A stretch of 64,000 nucleotides of DNA from Pseudomonas oryzihabitans (GCF_024652905.1 NZ_CP102428.1:3704001-3768000); one strand, 5' to 3'. Positions 45,132-58,095 are shown, numbered from the stretch's first letter. The notes: generated from the letters alone by a model not told the origin. Numbers and translations: made by a program.

Positions 45132-46601
45132 TCAAGTGGTCAGGGTACGCAGCAGGTTCTTGTAATCCTCGCGAATATCCGCGTCGGATTCCCGAAGTTC
45201 GGCGATCTTGCGACAGGCATGCAACACCGTCGTGTGATCGCGTCCGCCAAAGGCGTCGCCGATTTCCGGCAGGCTGTGGTTGGTCAGCTCCTTGGACAGC
45301 GCCATGGCGACCTGCCGCGGCCGGGCGACCGAACGCGAGCGGCGTTTGGACAGCAGATCGGCGATCTTGATCTTGTAGTACTCGGCCGCGGTGCGCTGGA
45401 TGTTGTCGATGCTGACCAGCTTGTCCTGCAGCGCCAGCAGATCCTTGAGCGATTCGCGGATCAGCTCGATGGTGATGTCCCGGCCCATGAAGTGGGCATG
45501 GGCGATCACCCGCTTGAGCGCGCCTTCCAGCTCCCGCACGTTGGAGCGGATGCGCTGGGCGATGAAGAAGGCGGCGTCGTGGGGCAGGTCGACCTTGGCC
45601 TGGTCGGCCTTCTTCATCAGGATCGCCACCCGCGTCTCCAGCTCCGGCGGCTCCACGGCCACGGTGAGACCCCAGCCGAAGCGCGATTTGAGCCGCTCTT
45701 CCAGGCCGTCGATCTCCTTGGGATAGCGGTCGCTGGTGAGGATCACCTGTTGTCCACCTTCGAGCAGGGCGTTGAAGGTGTGGAAAAACTCTTCCTGCGA
45801 ACGCTCCTTGCGGGCGAAGAACTGGATGTCGTCGATCAGCAGCGCATCCACCGAACGGTAGAAACGCTTGAATTCGTTGATGGCGTTGAGCTGCAGCGCC
45901 TTGACCATGTCGGCGACGAAGCGCTCCGAATGCAGATAGACGATCTTGGCGTTCGGATTGCGCTTGAGCAGGTGGTTGCCCACCGCGTGCATCAGGTGGG
46001 TCTTACCCAGACCCACGCCCCCATAAAGGAAGAGCGGGTTGTAGCCGTGCTTGGGATTGTCCGCCACCTGCCAGGCCGCGGCGCGGGCCAGCTGGTTGGA
46101 CTTGCCCTCGACGAAGTTCTCGAAGGTGAAGGTCCGGTTCAGATAGCTGGTGTGCTTGAGCGCACCCTCCACCTGCACGGTACGCTCGGTCTTGACCGCC
46201 GGCTCGTCGGCCTCGGCCAGTTCCGCGGTCACGTCTTCCAGGGCGACGCCCGCGGTGACGATATCCGACTGGATCGGTTGCGGCGCCTGCACCGGGGGTG
46301 GCAGCGGACTGCTCTGGCTGCTGGGCGTCTGGGCCGGGCGCGGCTTGTTGCTGCGCTTGCTGCCGATCAGCAGGGAAAGCACCGGCGCGATGCCGTCGTC
46401 GGCATGTTCCTCGAGCAATTCGAGGATACGGCTCAGGTACTTCTCGTTGACCCAGTCGAGCACGAAGCGGTTGGGCGCGAACACCCGCAGCTCATCCCCT
46501 TCCGCTTCCACCTGCAGTGGCCGGATCCAGGTATTGAATTGTTGCGAAGGCAGCTCGTCGCGCAGCACATCCACGCAACGTTGCCAGAGTTCGACCGACA
46601 C
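45132..46601 (-). CDS. dnaA: Chromosomal replication initiator DnaA
   Basis: 489 residues. Domain I (1-80) starts [20 protein letters not shown]; domain II is a variable Pro/Ser-rich linker (about 85-160); domain III is AAA+ with [13 protein letters not shown] and LLIDDIQFF; domain IV has the DnaA box-binding helix [15 protein letters not shown]. The start is GTG with GGGAG seven bases upstream; a TTG four codons earlier is less likely. It reads away from oriC. Confidence 0.97.
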   Translation of the reverse strand: MSVELWQRCVDVLRDELPSQQFNTWIRPLQVEAEGDELRVFAPNRFVLDWVNEKYLSRILELLEEHADDGIAPVLSLLIGSKRSNKPRPAQTPSSQSSPLPPPVQAPQPIQSDIVTAGVALEDVTAELAEADEPAVKTERTVQVEGALKHTSYLNRTFTFENFVEGKSNQLARAAAWQVADNPKHGYNPLFLYGGVGLGKTHLMHAVGNHLLKRNPNAKIVYLHSERFVADMVKALQLNAINEFKRFYRSVDALLIDDIQFFARKERSQEEFFHTFNALLEGGQQVILTSDRYPKEIDGLEERLKSRFGWGLTVAVEPPELETRVAILMKKADQAKVDLPHDAAFFIAQRIRSNVRELEGALKRVIAHAHFMGRDITIELIRESLKDLLALQDKLVSIDNIQRTAAEYYKIKIADLLSKRRSRSVARPRQVAMALSKELTNHSLPEIGDAFGGRDHTTVLHACRKIAELRESDADIREDYKNLLRTLTT

Positions 46602-47127
46602 AGCGTCTCCCAAGAACTGGAGCGGCCCGGACGGGCCATGAGCAAACGCCCATTGTATCCCTCCCCACCCAGGTTATCCACATGGCCACGCAGTTTCCCG
46701 GTAGATAGCCGTTACGGCCATCAGGAGCAGACCCATGACCGTCAACTCTGTGGATAACGCCGTCTGACCTCTCTGGACATCCCGGGGCTTTTTGTTGTGG
46801 ATAATCGTGCTGTGCGTAACAGGTCTGCTTATCCACAGCCTCTCAGCAGGCAGAGCACCCGAATTGCACCTGTTGAAAACAGACTTTCCGTTCCCGCTCA
46901 GCGCAGAGGCCATCTGCCCTGGCACGATCTATCCACAGAAATCCGCTGCACCATACATATTCACTTCAACAGTCTTTTAAAACCTTCTGACCTGTTGATT
47001 TTATTTGCCTGGTCTCCTGTCAGCCGGTGCTGGTTGGAAATTGACCTGCATCGAGGCTTTCTCTAGAATCGCCGGTCTCTTTGCGCGGGGCACTCATGCC
47101 TTGCCGCTTTCACCTAGGTAAAAGTCC
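46602..47127. other. oriC: Chromosomal replication origin oriC
   Basis: The dnaA-rpmH intergenic region, the standard Pseudomonas origin location. Perfect DnaA boxes lie at 46674-46682 (+), 46749-46757 (-), 46796-46804 (-) and 46829-46837 (+), with a one-mismatch box at 46929-46937 (+). An AT-rich unwinding region follows on the rpmH side. The dnaA and rpmH promoters must also lie here. Confidence 0.93.
46948..47020. other. Candidate DNA unwinding element of oriC
   Basis: AT-rich stretch with ACATATTCAC, TCTTTTAAAACC and TTGATTTTATTTGC, directly beside the last DnaA box. It is the most AT-rich segment in the region, as expected for origin opening. Confidence 0.7.
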
Positions 47128-47262
47128 ATGAAACGCACCTTCCAACCCAGCACCCTGAAGCGCGCCCGTGTCCACGGTTTCCGTGCTCGTATGGCAACCA
47201 AGAACGGCCGTCAGGTTCTCGCCCGTCGCCGTGCCAAAGGCCGCAAGCGTCTGGCGATCTGA
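47128..47262 (+). CDS. rpmH: 50S ribosomal protein L34
   Basis: 44 residues, very basic: [20 protein letters not shown], then [20 protein letters not shown] and KRLAI. Full family length. AGGTAAAAG lies upstream of the ATG. It is followed directly by rnpA, the universal order next to oriC. Confidence 0.98.
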   Translation: MKRTFQPSTLKRARVHGFRARMATKNGRQVLARRRAKGRKRLAI

Positions 47263-47274
47263 TTGCCCGGTCAG

Positions 47275-47676
47275 GTGGTGAGTCAGGGTTTCGGTCGGGA
47301 CAGGCGCTTACTGAGCTCCCAACAGTTCCAAGCGGTCTTTGACTCTCCCACCCACAAGGCATCCGGCAAGCACCTGCTGCTGCTCGCCCATGCCAATGGG
47401 CTCGACCATTCCCGTCTGGGGTTGGTCATCGGCAAGAAGAGCGTCAAGCTTTCTGTCGAGCGCAATCGCATCAAGCGGGTCATCCGAGATTCCTTCCGTC
47501 TGAATCAGGACCGCCTGGGCAGCTTCGATCTGGTCTTCGTCGCCCGCAAGGGACTTGGCGAAGTCGACAATCCCGAATTGCACGATCAGCTGCTGCAACT
47601 GTGGAAACGTCTCAATCGCCAGGCGAGCAAGACCGTTGCCCACCCAACCGACAGTCCCGACGGTGCTCATGCGTAA
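47275..47676 (+). CDS. rnpA: Ribonuclease P protein component
   Basis: 133 residues. It assists the RNase P RNA in 5' tRNA processing. The RNR signature is in [16 protein letters not shown]. Likely start is GTG at 47275 (or GTG 47278), matching the usual MVSxxF N-terminus; an in-frame TTG at 47263 right after the rpmH stop is less likely. It overlaps yidD by 8 bp. Confidence 0.94.
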   Translation: MVSQGFGRDRRLLSSQQFQAVFDSPTHKASGKHLLLLAHANGLDHSRLGLVIGKKSVKLSVERNRIKRVIRDSFRLNQDRLGSFDLVFVARKGLGEVDNPELHDQLLQLWKRLNRQASKTVAHPTDSPDGAHA

Positions 47677-47917
47677 ACCGGCCCTGCTGCTGATTCGCTT
47701 CTACCGTTATGCCATCAGCCCCATGATGGCCAGTCACTGTCGTTTCTATCCGACCTGTTCCGGTTACGCCCTCGAAGCCATCGAGCGCCACGGGCTGCTG
47801 CGTGGTGGCTGGCTGACCACACGGCGACTGTGCCGGTGCCATCCCTGGCACTCAGGCGGATATGATCCCGTTCCTCCCGCAAAGACCCCAGCCCCGACCT
47901 CTTCGATGGCCGAGTAA
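47669..47917 (+). CDS. yidD: Membrane protein insertion efficiency factor YidD
   Basis: 82 residues ([20 protein letters not shown]), with the conserved Cys-rich core [19 protein letters not shown] and [17 protein letters not shown]. It helps YidC-dependent insertion at the inner membrane. The start lies inside the rnpA 3' end; yidC follows after 2 bp. Confidence 0.95.
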   Translation: MRKPALLLIRFYRYAISPMMASHCRFYPTCSGYALEAIERHGLLRGGWLTTRRLCRCHPWHSGGYDPVPPAKTPAPTSSMAE

Positions 47918-47919
47918 AC

Positions 47920-49635
47920 ATGGATATCAAGCGCCCGCTACTCATTGCCGCCTTGGCGATCGTGTCCTACACCCTGGTTTTCCAGTGGAACAAGGATTAC
48001 GGCCAGGCCGATCTGCCCACGGCCAAGACGCAGACCAGCGTCCTGCCGGGTGACACTCCCAACGTGCCCACCGATGTTCCCGCTGACGCCAAGGCTGCGG
48101 CGCCGGTGGACAACTCGACCGCTCAGGCAAGCACTGCGCTCATCAAGGTACGTACCGACGTCCTGGATCTGGCCATCGATCCTCGCGGCGGCGACATCGT
48201 CCAGCTCGGTCTGGTGCAGTACCCCCGCCGTCAGGATCATCCCGACGTGCCCTTCATGCTGTTCGACAACGGCAACGAACGTCTCTACCTGGCCCAGAGC
48301 GGCCTGACCGGTGCCAACGGTCCCGACGCCAACAGCGCCGGGCGTCCGCTGTACACCTCGGCCCAGTCCAGCTATGTGCTTGCCGATGGCAAGCAACAGC
48401 TGGTGGTGGATCTCAAGTACCAGGCCAACGGCGTCGACTACACCAAGAGATTCACCTTCCACCGGGGCCTGAAGGTCGATTGCTCGGACGCCGAGAAGGC
48501 GCAGAAGAAGATCACCTGCATCAACCCGAACGCCTACCAGATCCAGGTCAGCTACCTGATCGACAACCAGAGCGCCAACGCCTGGAACGGCGTGCTCTAC
48601 GCCCAGCTCAAGCGGGACAAGAGCGGCGATCCTTCGGCGACCACCGCCACCGGCGTGTCCACCTACCTGGGCGCCGCCGTCGGTACCCCGGCCGAGCCCT
48701 ATCGCAAGGTGTCCATGAGCGACATGGACAAGAATCGCCTGCAGGAAGCCGTGCAGGGTGGTTGGGTCGGCTGGCTGCAGCACTACTTCGTCACCGCCTG
48801 GGTGCCGAACAAGGACGAGCAGCACCAGATCACCACCCGCAAGGACGCCCAGGGCAACTACATCGTCGGCTTCACCGGTCCGCAGTTCAGCGTGCCGGCG
48901 GGTGGCAAGGGTGAGACCTCGCTGACCCTCTATGCCGGTCCGAAGATCCAGGAGCACCTCAAGACCCTGTCCCACGGTCTGGAGCTGACCGTCGACTACG
49001 GTTTCCTGTGGTTCATCGCTCAGCCGATCTTCTGGTTGCTGCAGCATATCCACAGCATCCTGGGTAACTGGGGCTGGTCGATCATCGTCCTGACCATCAT
49101 CATCAAGCTGCTGTTCTTCCCGCTGTCCGCCGCCAGCTACCGCTCCATGGCGCGCATGCGCGCCGTCGGTCCGCGACTGCAGGCGCTCAAGGAGCAGCAT
49201 GGCGACGATCGCCAGAAGATGTCCCAGGCGATGATGGAGCTGTACCGCAAGGAGAAGATCAATCCCCTGGGTGGCTGCCTGCCCATCGTGGTGCAGATGC
49301 CGGTATTCCTGGCGCTGTACTGGGTGCTGCTGGAAAGCGTCGAGATGCGCCAGTCGCCCTGGATGTTCTGGATCACCGACCTGTCGGCCAAGGATCCCTT
49401 CTTCATCCTGCCGATCATCATGGGCGCCACCATGCTGGTGCAGCAGATGCTCAACCCGGCACCGCCGGATCCCATGCAGGCCAAGGTCATGAAGATGATG
49501 CCCATCGTCTTCACCTTCTTCTTCCTGTGGTTCCCGGCCGGTCTGGTGCTGTACTGGATCGTCAACAACTGCCTGTCGATCCTGCAGCAGTGGTACATTA
49601 CCCGGAAGATCGAGGCGGCCAGCAAGAAGGCCTGA
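47920..49635 (+). CDS. yidC: Membrane protein insertase YidC
   Basis: 571 residues. An N-terminal membrane helix (about 5-22), a large periplasmic domain (about 55-350), and a conserved five-helix insertase core at the C-terminal third (LWFIAQPIFWLLQHIHSILG, MNPLGGCLP-like region NPLGGCLPIVVQMPVFLALY). It inserts proteins such as the ATP synthase c subunit, encoded 8 kb away. Confidence 0.98.
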   Translation: MDIKRPLLIAALAIVSYTLVFQWNKDYGQADLPTAKTQTSVLPGDTPNVPTDVPADAKAAAPVDNSTAQASTALIKVRTDVLDLAIDPRGGDIVQLGLVQYPRRQDHPDVPFMLFDNGNERLYLAQSGLTGANGPDANSAGRPLYTSAQSSYVLADGKQQLVVDLKYQANGVDYTKRFTFHRGLKVDCSDAEKAQKKITCINPNAYQIQVSYLIDNQSANAWNGVLYAQLKRDKSGDPSATTATGVSTYLGAAVGTPAEPYRKVSMSDMDKNRLQEAVQGGWVGWLQHYFVTAWVPNKDEQHQITTRKDAQGNYIVGFTGPQFSVPAGGKGETSLTLYAGPKIQEHLKTLSHGLELTVDYGFLWFIAQPIFWLLQHIHSILGNWGWSIIVLTIIIKLLFFPLSAASYRSMARMRAVGPRLQALKEQHGDDRQKMSQAMMELYRKEKINPLGGCLPIVVQMPVFLALYWVLLESVEMRQSPWMFWITDLSAKDPFFILPIIMGATMLVQQMLNPAPPDPMQAKVMKMMPIVFTFFFLWFPAGLVLYWIVNNCLSILQQWYITRKIEAASKKA

Positions 49636-49653
49636 CCTCGCTCACCCTGTCCA

Positions 49654-49686
49654 CACGACGCCCCTTGATTGGGGCGTCGTGCTTTC
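49654..49686 (+). terminator. Terminator between yidC and mnmE
   Basis: An 11-bp stem CACGACGCCCC / GGGGCGTCGTG with a 6-nt loop, followed by CTTTC, 18 bp after the yidC stop. The weak T-run may allow read-through into mnmE. Confidence 0.75.
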
Positions 49687-49698
49687 TGGAGGATCGTC

Positions 49699-51063
49699 AT
49701 GTCCCTGCCTTCCGACAGCATCGCCGCCATCGCCACCGCCACCGGGCGCGGCGGGGTCGGCATCGTGCGCGTCTCCGGTCCCCTGGCCGCCCCCCTGGCG
49801 CGGGCGATCTGCGGCCGTGAGCTGCCGCCTCGGCATGCCCACTACGGCAACTTCCTCGCCGCCGACGGCAGCGTGCTGGACGCCGGCATCGCCCTGTTCT
49901 TTCCCGGCCCCAACTCCTTCACCGGCGAAGACGTGCTGGAACTCCAGGGCCACGGCGGTCCGGTGATCCTCGATCTGCTCCTGCGCCGCACCCTGGAAGA
50001 GGGTGCACGCCTGGCCCGCCCCGGGGAATTCAGCGAACGCGCCTTTCTCAACGACAAGCTCGATCTGGCCCAGGCCGAGGCCATCGCCGACCTCATCGAG
50101 GCCAGCACCGAACAGGCGGCGCGCAATGCCCTGCGCTCGCTGCAGGGCGAATTCTCGCGCCGGGTGGAAAGCCTGGTCGAGCAGCTGATCCGCCTGCGCA
50201 TCTATGTCGAGGCCGCCATCGACTTTCCCGAGGAGGAGATCGACTTCCTCGCCGACGGCCGCGTGCAGGGCCTGCTGGAGGGCGTCCAGGCCGAGCTGCA
50301 CGAGGTCCAGCGCGAAGCCAATCGCGGCGCCCTGCTGCGCGATGGCATGACCGTGGTGATCGCCGGCCGTCCCAATGCCGGCAAGTCCAGCCTGCTCAAT
50401 GCCCTGGCCGGTCGCGAAGCCGCCATCGTCACCGACATCGCCGGCACTACCCGGGATGTCCTGCGCGAACATATCCACATCGACGGCATGCCGCTGCATG
50501 TGGTCGATACCGCCGGCCTGCGCGACACCACCGACCGGGTCGAGCAGATTGGCGTCCAGCGCGCCCTGGACGCCATCGCCGGCGCCGATCGGGTGCTGCT
50601 GGTGGTGGATGCCAGCGCGCCGGAAGCCCGGGATCCCCAGGCGCTCTGGCCGGAGCTGCTGAGCACCCGGCCGCCGCTGGACAAGCTGACGGTGATCCGC
50701 AACAAGGCCGATCTCACCGGCGAGGTTACCGGCCTGCTGGCCACCAGCGAACCGGTCGAGATCGCCCTCAGCGCCACCGATGGCGGCGGTGTCGAAGCCT
50801 TGCGCGAGCACCTCAAGGCCTGCATGGGCTTCGAGCAGACCACCGAGGGCGGCTTCAGCGCCCGGCGGCGTCACCTGGATGCCCTGCAAAGAGCCGCCAG
50901 TGCCCTGGACCATGGCTATCGTCAGCTCACCCTGGCCGGCTCCGGCGAGCTGCTGGCCGAAGACCTGCGCCAAGCCCAGCAGGTGCTCGGCGAGATCACC
51001 GGCGCTTTCAGCTCCGACGACCTGCTCGGCCGCATCTTCTCCAGCTTCTGCATCGGCAAGTAA
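49699..51063 (+). CDS. mnmE: tRNA uridine-5-carboxymethylaminomethyl GTPase
   Basis: 454 residues. With MnmG it modifies wobble uridine 34. An N-terminal folate-binding domain is followed by a helical domain interrupted by a Ras-like G domain ([30 protein letters not shown]). It ends with the essential CIGK. GGAGG precedes the chosen ATG; a start 10 codons earlier is rejected. Confidence 0.98.
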   Translation: MSLPSDSIAAIATATGRGGVGIVRVSGPLAAPLARAICGRELPPRHAHYGNFLAADGSVLDAGIALFFPGPNSFTGEDVLELQGHGGPVILDLLLRRTLEEGARLARPGEFSERAFLNDKLDLAQAEAIADLIEASTEQAARNALRSLQGEFSRRVESLVEQLIRLRIYVEAAIDFPEEEIDFLADGRVQGLLEGVQAELHEVQREANRGALLRDGMTVVIAGRPNAGKSSLLNALAGREAAIVTDIAGTTRDVLREHIHIDGMPLHVVDTAGLRDTTDRVEQIGVQRALDAIAGADRVLLVVDASAPEARDPQALWPELLSTRPPLDKLTVIRNKADLTGEVTGLLATSEPVEIALSATDGGGVEALREHLKACMGFEQTTEGGFSARRRHLDALQRAASALDHGYRQLTLAGSGELLAEDLRQAQQVLGEITGAFSSDDLLGRIFSSFCIGK

Positions 51064-51507
51064 TTTCCCGCCCGCCGTTCCAGGCCTGTGCAAGGCAGGC
51101 CTTGACTGTCCTCATCTCTCCCTTCCAGAGCCCTGTTGATAACCCTGCCTGAGGTCTGCCCATAAATCGGTGCACGAGCTGTCCATGACTGCGCATGTAG
51201 ATAAACAGGCAAAGGCTCCACAGGATGCTGAGAGCTTGTATCCATCCACAGCACAAGACATGCACGGGGCTCAGGTTTTCCCCAGCTCAGTGCTGACGAG
51301 GGCTGGATAACCTTATCCACAGCGAAGTGCCTGCATATACATAAGCTCTATATCAGTCCTTTTAAAACTTTCTTCCCTATTGTTTATATTGGAGGTCTCT
51401 CTTGACGGCTGGTCATTTTTTGGCCAGAACCCCTTCTGCAAGAGCCGCTCAGGCCTTATACTTGCCGGCTTTCCTTTGAATTCCTGCCAACAGGCACGAG
51501 GTGCGTG
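51064..51507. other. Origin-like mnmE-mnmG intergenic region
   Basis: Noncoding. A perfect DnaA box lies at 51313-51321; one-mismatch boxes are at 51134-51142 (TGTTGATAA) and 51196-51204 (TGTAGATAA). An AT-rich block follows at 51331-51395 (ACATAAGCTCTATATCAG, TTTTAAAAC, TTGTTTATATTGG). The box-then-AT layout resembles oriC but has fewer boxes. The mnmG promoter must also be here. Confidence 0.65.
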
Positions 51508-53400
51508 GTGGACTTTCCTTCCCGTTTCGACGTCATCGTGATCGGCGGCGGCCATGCCGGTACCGAAGCGGCCCTGGCGGCCGCTCGCATGGGTGTGCGC
51601 ACCCTGCTGCTCACGCATAATGTGGAAACTCTCGGCCAGATGAGCTGCAACCCCGCCATTGGCGGCATCGGCAAGAGCCATCTGGTCAAGGAGATCGATG
51701 CCCTGGGCGGCGCCATGGCCGCGGCCACGGACCTCGCCGGCATCCAGTTCCGCATTCTCAACAGCCGCAAGGGACCTGCCGTGCGCGCCACTCGCGCCCA
51801 GGCCGACCGCGTGCTGTACAAGGCGGCCATCCGCCATACGCTGGAAAACCAGCCGAACCTGTGGATATTCCAGCAGGCCTGTGACGACCTCATCGTCGAA
51901 GGCGATCGAGTCGCCGGCGTGGTCACCCAGATGGGCCTGAAATTCCATGCCGACAACGTGGTGCTGACCGCCGGGACCTTCCTCGGTGGTCTTATCCACA
52001 TCGGCCTGCAGAACCACAGCGGTGGACGAGCGGGCGATCCGCCGGCCATCGCCCTGGCTCAGCGCCTGCGGGAACTGCCGCTGCGGGTATCGCGGCTGAA
52101 GACCGGTACGCCACCGCGCATCGACGGCCGCTCGGTGGATTTCTCGGTGATGACCGAGCAGCCCGGAGATACCCCCCTGCCGGTGATGTCCTTTCTCGGC
52201 AATCGCGAGCAGCATCCGGCGCAGGTCAGCTGCCGGATCACCCATACCAACGCCCGCACCCACGACATCATCCGCGCCAACCTGGATCGTTCGCCCATGT
52301 ACTCGGGCGTGATCGAAGGGGTAGGGCCGCGCTACTGCCCGTCCATCGAAGACAAGATCCATCGCTTCGCCGACAAGGACAGCCATCAGGTCTTTCTCGA
52401 ACCCGAGGGCCTGACCACCCACGAGCTCTACCCCAACGGCATCTCCACCTCGCTGCCCTTCGATGTGCAGCTCGAGGTGGTGCGTTCCATGCGTGGCATG
52501 GAGAACGCCCACATCCTGCGGCCCGGCTACGCCATCGAATACGACTTCTTCGATCCGCGGGATCTCAAGTACAGCCTGGAAACCAAGGTCATCGCCGGCC
52601 TGTTCTTCGCCGGCCAGATCAATGGCACCACCGGTTACGAAGAAGCCGGCGCCCAGGGTCTGCTCGCCGGGGCCAACGCCGCGCTGCGCGCTCAGGGCCG
52701 TGAAGCCTGGTGTCCGCGCCGCGACGAGGCCTACCTCGGCGTCCTGGTGGATGACCTCATCACCCTGGGCACCCAGGAGCCCTACCGGATGTTCACCTCG
52801 CGCGCCGAATACCGGCTGATCCTGCGCGAAGACAACGCCGACCTGCGCCTGACCGAAAAGGGCCGCGAGCTGGGCCTGGTGGACGACCAGCGCTGGGCGC
52901 TGTTCGAAGCCAAGCGCGAGGGCATCGTCCTGGAAGAGCAGCGTCTCAAGGCCACCTGGATCCGTCCGGGAACGCCCCAGGGCACGGCGGTCGCCGAGCG
53001 TTTCGGCACGCCGCTCAATCACGAATACAACCTGCAGAACCTGCTGGCCCGGCCGGAGATCGACTATGCCGGCCTGATGGCCGCGGTGGGCGAGACGCCG
53101 GCCGAGACCCAGGTCGCCGAGCAGATCGAGATCAAGACCAAGTACGCCGGCTACATCGATCGCCAGCAGGACGAGATCCAGCGACTGCGCGCCAGCGATA
53201 CCGTGGCGCTGCCCGCGGAGCTCGACTACGCCAGCATTTCCGGACTGTCCAAGGAGATCCAGCACAAGCTGGCCCAGGCCCGTCCCGAGACCCTGGGGCA
53301 GGCCTCGCGCATTCCCGGCGTCACGCCAGCGGCGGTCTCGCTGCTGCTGATCCACCTCAAGAAGCGCAGCGCCGGTCGCAGCCTGGAGCACAGCGCCTGA
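51508..53400 (+). CDS. mnmG: tRNA uridine-5-carboxymethylaminomethyl modification enzyme
   Basis: 630 residues, FAD-dependent partner of MnmE. The FAD motif is [20 protein letters not shown]; the conserved block [20 protein letters not shown] follows. The start is the second of two adjacent GTG codons (51508), because GAGG is then six bases upstream and the N-terminus becomes MDFPSRFD. It overlaps rsmG by 1 bp. Confidence 0.97.
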   Translation: MDFPSRFDVIVIGGGHAGTEAALAAARMGVRTLLLTHNVETLGQMSCNPAIGGIGKSHLVKEIDALGGAMAAATDLAGIQFRILNSRKGPAVRATRAQADRVLYKAAIRHTLENQPNLWIFQQACDDLIVEGDRVAGVVTQMGLKFHADNVVLTAGTFLGGLIHIGLQNHSGGRAGDPPAIALAQRLRELPLRVSRLKTGTPPRIDGRSVDFSVMTEQPGDTPLPVMSFLGNREQHPAQVSCRITHTNARTHDIIRANLDRSPMYSGVIEGVGPRYCPSIEDKIHRFADKDSHQVFLEPEGLTTHELYPNGISTSLPFDVQLEVVRSMRGMENAHILRPGYAIEYDFFDPRDLKYSLETKVIAGLFFAGQINGTTGYEEAGAQGLLAGANAALRAQGREAWCPRRDEAYLGVLVDDLITLGTQEPYRMFTSRAEYRLILREDNADLRLTEKGRELGLVDDQRWALFEAKREGIVLEEQRLKATWIRPGTPQGTAVAERFGTPLNHEYNLQNLLARPEIDYAGLMAAVGETPAETQVAEQIEIKTKYAGYIDRQQDEIQRLRASDTVALPAELDYASISGLSKEIQHKLAQARPETLGQASRIPGVTPAAVSLLLIHLKKRSAGRSLEHSA

Positions 53401-54044
53401 TGGCCAGCGCGATCCAAGCCAACGAACTGCGTCAGGGCGCCGAGACCCTCGGCGTGGCCCTGACCGCCGCCGTGGAAGAGCGGTTGCTGGGCTACCTGGA
53501 CCTGCTGGTCAAGTGGAACAAGGCCTACAACCTCACCGCGGTGCGCGATCCCAACGAGATGGTCTCGCGGCACCTGCTGGACAGCCTCAGCATCGTCCCC
53601 TACGTAGGCGCGGGGCAGTGGCTGGATGTCGGCAGCGGCGGCGGCATGCCGGGCATTCCCCTGGCGATCCTCTTTCCCGAATCACGCTTCACCTTGCTCG
53701 ACAGCAACGGCAAGAAGACCCGCTTCCTGACCCAGGCCAGGATCGAACTGGGCCTGGCCAATCTCGACGTGGTCCACGCCCGCGTCGAGGCCTACCAGCC
53801 TGCCGCGCCCTTCACCGGCATCGTCTCGCGGGCGTTCAGCGCCATCGACGACTTCGCCACCTGGACGCGCCACCTGGGCGACAACCAAACACAGTGGCTG
53901 GCGATGAAGGGGCTGCACCCCGACGACGAACTGGCCAAGCTACCAGCGGATTTCCAAGTTGCGGCGGCGCACGTCCTCGCGGTTCCCGGTTGCCAAGGCC
54001 AGCGGCACTTGCTGATACTGCGCCGCACGAACGGAGAGGGGTAA
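53400..54044 (+). CDS. rsmG: 16S rRNA m7G527 methyltransferase
   Basis: 214 residues. SAM-dependent methylation of G527. The SAM-binding motif is [17 protein letters not shown], and the start [18 protein letters not shown] overlaps the mnmG stop. Standard mnmG-rsmG-parA order. Confidence 0.97.
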   Translation: MASAIQANELRQGAETLGVALTAAVEERLLGYLDLLVKWNKAYNLTAVRDPNEMVSRHLLDSLSIVPYVGAGQWLDVGSGGGMPGIPLAILFPESRFTLLDSNGKKTRFLTQARIELGLANLDVVHARVEAYQPAAPFTGIVSRAFSAIDDFATWTRHLGDNQTQWLAMKGLHPDDELAKLPADFQVAAAHVLAVPGCQGQRHLLILRRTNGEG

Positions 54045-54052
54045 GGCGGTAC

Positions 54053-54847
54053 ATGGCCAAGGTTTACGCGATAGCCAACCAGAAGGGCGGGGTGGGCAAG
54101 ACCACCACGTGCATCAATCTCGCCGCTTCTCTGGCCGCCACCAACCGGCGCAAGGTGCTGCTGATCGACCTCGATCCCCAGGGTAACGCCACCATGGGCA
54201 GTGGGGTGGACAAGCATGCCCTGGAGCATTCGGTGCTGGACGTCCTCACCGGCGCCTGCGGTCTGCTCGATGCCATGCACTTCTCCGAGCATGGCGGCTA
54301 CCAGCTGCTGCCCTCGAACCGCGACGTCACCGCCGCGGAAGTCGAGCTGCTGGAGATGAGCGGGCGCGAGAGTCGCCTACGCGACGCCTTGGCCCCCGTG
54401 CGGGACAACTACGACTACGTGCTCATAGACTGCCCGCCGTCGCTGTCCATGCTGACCATCAACGGGCTGGTGGCCGCTGACGGCGTGATCATCCCCATGC
54501 AGTGCGAATACTTCGCCCTGGAAGGCCTGACCGATCTGATCGGCAGCATCCAGCACATCGCCCAGCGGTTGAATCCGCAGCTCAAGATCGAAGGCCTGCT
54601 GCGCACCATGTTCGATCCGCGCATTGGCCTGGCCAACGACGTCGCCGCCCAGCTCAAGCAGCACTTCGGCGACGAGCTCTACGAAACCATCATTCCGCGC
54701 AACGTCCGCCTGGCCGAAGCACCCAGCTACGGCATGCCCGCGCTGGTCTACGACAAGAGCTCCAAGGGGGCCGCGGCCTATCTGGAGCTGGCCAGCGAGC
54801 TGGTCAAACGTCAGCGCAAGGCGGCTCGCGTCGCCAAGACTGCCTAA
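54053..54847 (+). CDS. parA: Chromosome-partitioning ATPase ParA (Soj)
   Basis: 264 residues. Deviant Walker A KGGVGKTT near the N-terminus (MAKVYAIANQKGGVGKTTTC), Walker A' LLIDLDPQGNATMG and Walker B YVLIDCPPSLSM. It binds nonspecific DNA as an ATP dimer and, with ParB at parS, segregates origins. It follows rsmG by 8 bp and precedes parB by 9 bp. Confidence 0.96.
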   Translation: MAKVYAIANQKGGVGKTTTCINLAASLAATNRRKVLLIDLDPQGNATMGSGVDKHALEHSVLDVLTGACGLLDAMHFSEHGGYQLLPSNRDVTAAEVELLEMSGRESRLRDALAPVRDNYDYVLIDCPPSLSMLTINGLVAADGVIIPMQCEYFALEGLTDLIGSIQHIAQRLNPQLKIEGLLRTMFDPRIGLANDVAAQLKQHFGDELYETIIPRNVRLAEAPSYGMPALVYDKSSKGAAAYLELASELVKRQRKAARVAKTA

Positions 54848-54856
54848 GGAATCCCC

Positions 54857-55729
54857 ATGGCTGTGAAGAAACGAGGTCTGGGCCGCGGTCTCGACGCCCT
54901 GCTCGGCGGTGCCAGCGTCAAGGTCCTGCAGGAGCAGGCCGCCGCCACCCCGGTCAGCGAACTGCAATCGCTGCCGGTGGACATCATCCAGCGCGGCAAG
55001 TACCAGCCGCGCCGGCACATGGATCCGACCGCTCTGGAAGAGCTGGCCAACTCCATTCGCGTCCAAGGGCTGATGCAGCCCATCGTGGTGCGTGCCATCG
55101 GCGAAGGCCGTTACGAGATCATCGCCGGTGAACGCCGCTGGCGTGCCAGCCAGCAGGCCGGCCTGGACCGCATCCCCGCCCTGGTGCGCGACGTCCCCGA
55201 CCAGGTGGCCATCGCCCTGGCGCTGATCGAGAACATCCAGCGGCAGAATCTCAATCCGCTGGAAGAGGCCATGGCCCTGCAGCGGTTGCAGGACGAATTC
55301 GAGCTGACCCAGGCCCAGGTGGCCGAAGCCGTCGGCAAGTCGCGCTCGGGCGTGACCAATCTGCTGCGCCTGCTGGCGCTGGCCGAGGACGCCAAGGAGC
55401 TGCTGGCCAAGGGCGAGCTGGAAATGGGCCATGCCCGGGCGCTGCTCGGTCTGCCCAAGGCCCGCCAGGCCGAAGGGGCGCGGCACGTTGTCGCACGGGG
55501 TCTCACCGTCCGCCAGACCGAGGCCCTGGTGCGCCAGTGGCTCAGCGGAACGGAGCCGGTTGAGAAGGCACCAGCCGTGGATCCGGACATCAGCCGTCTG
55601 GAGCAGCGTCTGGCCGAGCGTTTGGGCGCCAACGTGCAGATCCGCCATGGCGAGAAAGGCAAGGGTCAACTGGTGATCCGCTATACCTCTTTGGACGAAC
55701 TTCAAGGCGTACTGGCGCACATTCGCTGA
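54857..55729 (+). CDS. parB: Chromosome-partitioning protein ParB (Spo0J)
   Basis: 290 residues. The N-terminal CTPase/ParB motif contains GERRWRASQ, the HTH is QVAEAVGKSRSGVTNLLRL, and the C-terminal dimerisation domain ends DELQGVLAHIR. It loads as a clamp at parS; a perfect parS lies in recF of this window. Confidence 0.97.
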   Translation: MAVKKRGLGRGLDALLGGASVKVLQEQAAATPVSELQSLPVDIIQRGKYQPRRHMDPTALEELANSIRVQGLMQPIVVRAIGEGRYEIIAGERRWRASQQAGLDRIPALVRDVPDQVAIALALIENIQRQNLNPLEEAMALQRLQDEFELTQAQVAEAVGKSRSGVTNLLRLLALAEDAKELLAKGELEMGHARALLGLPKARQAEGARHVVARGLTVRQTEALVRQWLSGTEPVEKAPAVDPDISRLEQRLAERLGANVQIRHGEKGKGQLVIRYTSLDELQGVLAHIR

Positions 55730-55875
55730 CACAAATGCCTTCCGGCAATAAAGGCAATCTGTCCGGGGTGGCTTGAACCACCCCTGGCGCACCCCTATAC
55801 TTTGCCCGCTTTTTGTCGGCACAAAGCATGCCAGTGAAAACAACTATTAAGCCGACACCAGAGGACTTCGAGCCG

Positions 55876-57557
<1,682 letters not shown>

Positions 57558-57612
57558 TCACCCTTGCGGGTGTAGGCAGGACTGATGGACAACGAACGAG
57601 CGAGGTGTTGGC

Positions 57613-58083
57613 GTGAACATTAATGCAACCCTGATAGGCCAGTCCGTTGCCTTCTTCATCTTCGTGCTGTTCTGCATGAAGTACGTGTGGCCGCCGATCA
57701 TCTCGGCGCTGCGTGAGCGTGAGAAGAAGATTGCCGATGGCCTTGACGCTGCCAACCGCGCGGCTCGTGATCTGGAAGTGGCACAGCAGCAAGCCAACCA
57801 GAAAGTGAACGAAGCCAAGGGCCAAGCAGCCGAGATCATCGAGCAAGCCAACAAGCGTGCCGCTCAGATCGTCGAGGACGCACAGGCCAAGGCCCGTGCC
57901 GAAGGCGACCGGATCAAGGCGCAGGCTCAGGCGGAAATCGAGCAGGAAATCAACACCGCGAAGGACGCTCTGCGTGCTCGCGTCGGCGTGCTGGCCGTGG
58001 CCGGCGCCGAGAAGATCCTCGGATCGACCGTTGATGCCAATGCTCATGCCCAGTTGGTCGACCGACTGGCAGCGGAAATCTAA
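57613..58083 (+). CDS. atpF: ATP synthase Fo subunit b
   Basis: 156 residues starting at GTG ([20 protein letters not shown]), one N-terminal membrane helix followed by a long charged coiled coil that forms the peripheral stalk. Confidence 0.97.
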   Translation: MNINATLIGQSVAFFIFVLFCMKYVWPPIISALREREKKIADGLDAANRAARDLEVAQQQANQKVNEAKGQAAEIIEQANKRAAQIVEDAQAKARAEGDRIKAQAQAEIEQEINTAKDALRARVGVLAVAGAEKILGSTVDANAHAQLVDRLAAEI

Positions 58084-58095
58084 GCGAGGCCACCA

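Noticed and set aside
51992-52000. Perfect DnaA box inside mnmG
   Set aside because: It is isolated, encodes conserved residues (LIHI), and may be a chance result of codon use.
51313-53391. Open frame of 692 codons opposite mnmG
   Set aside because: Antisense shadow; also reaches into the noncoding DnaA box region without any domain.
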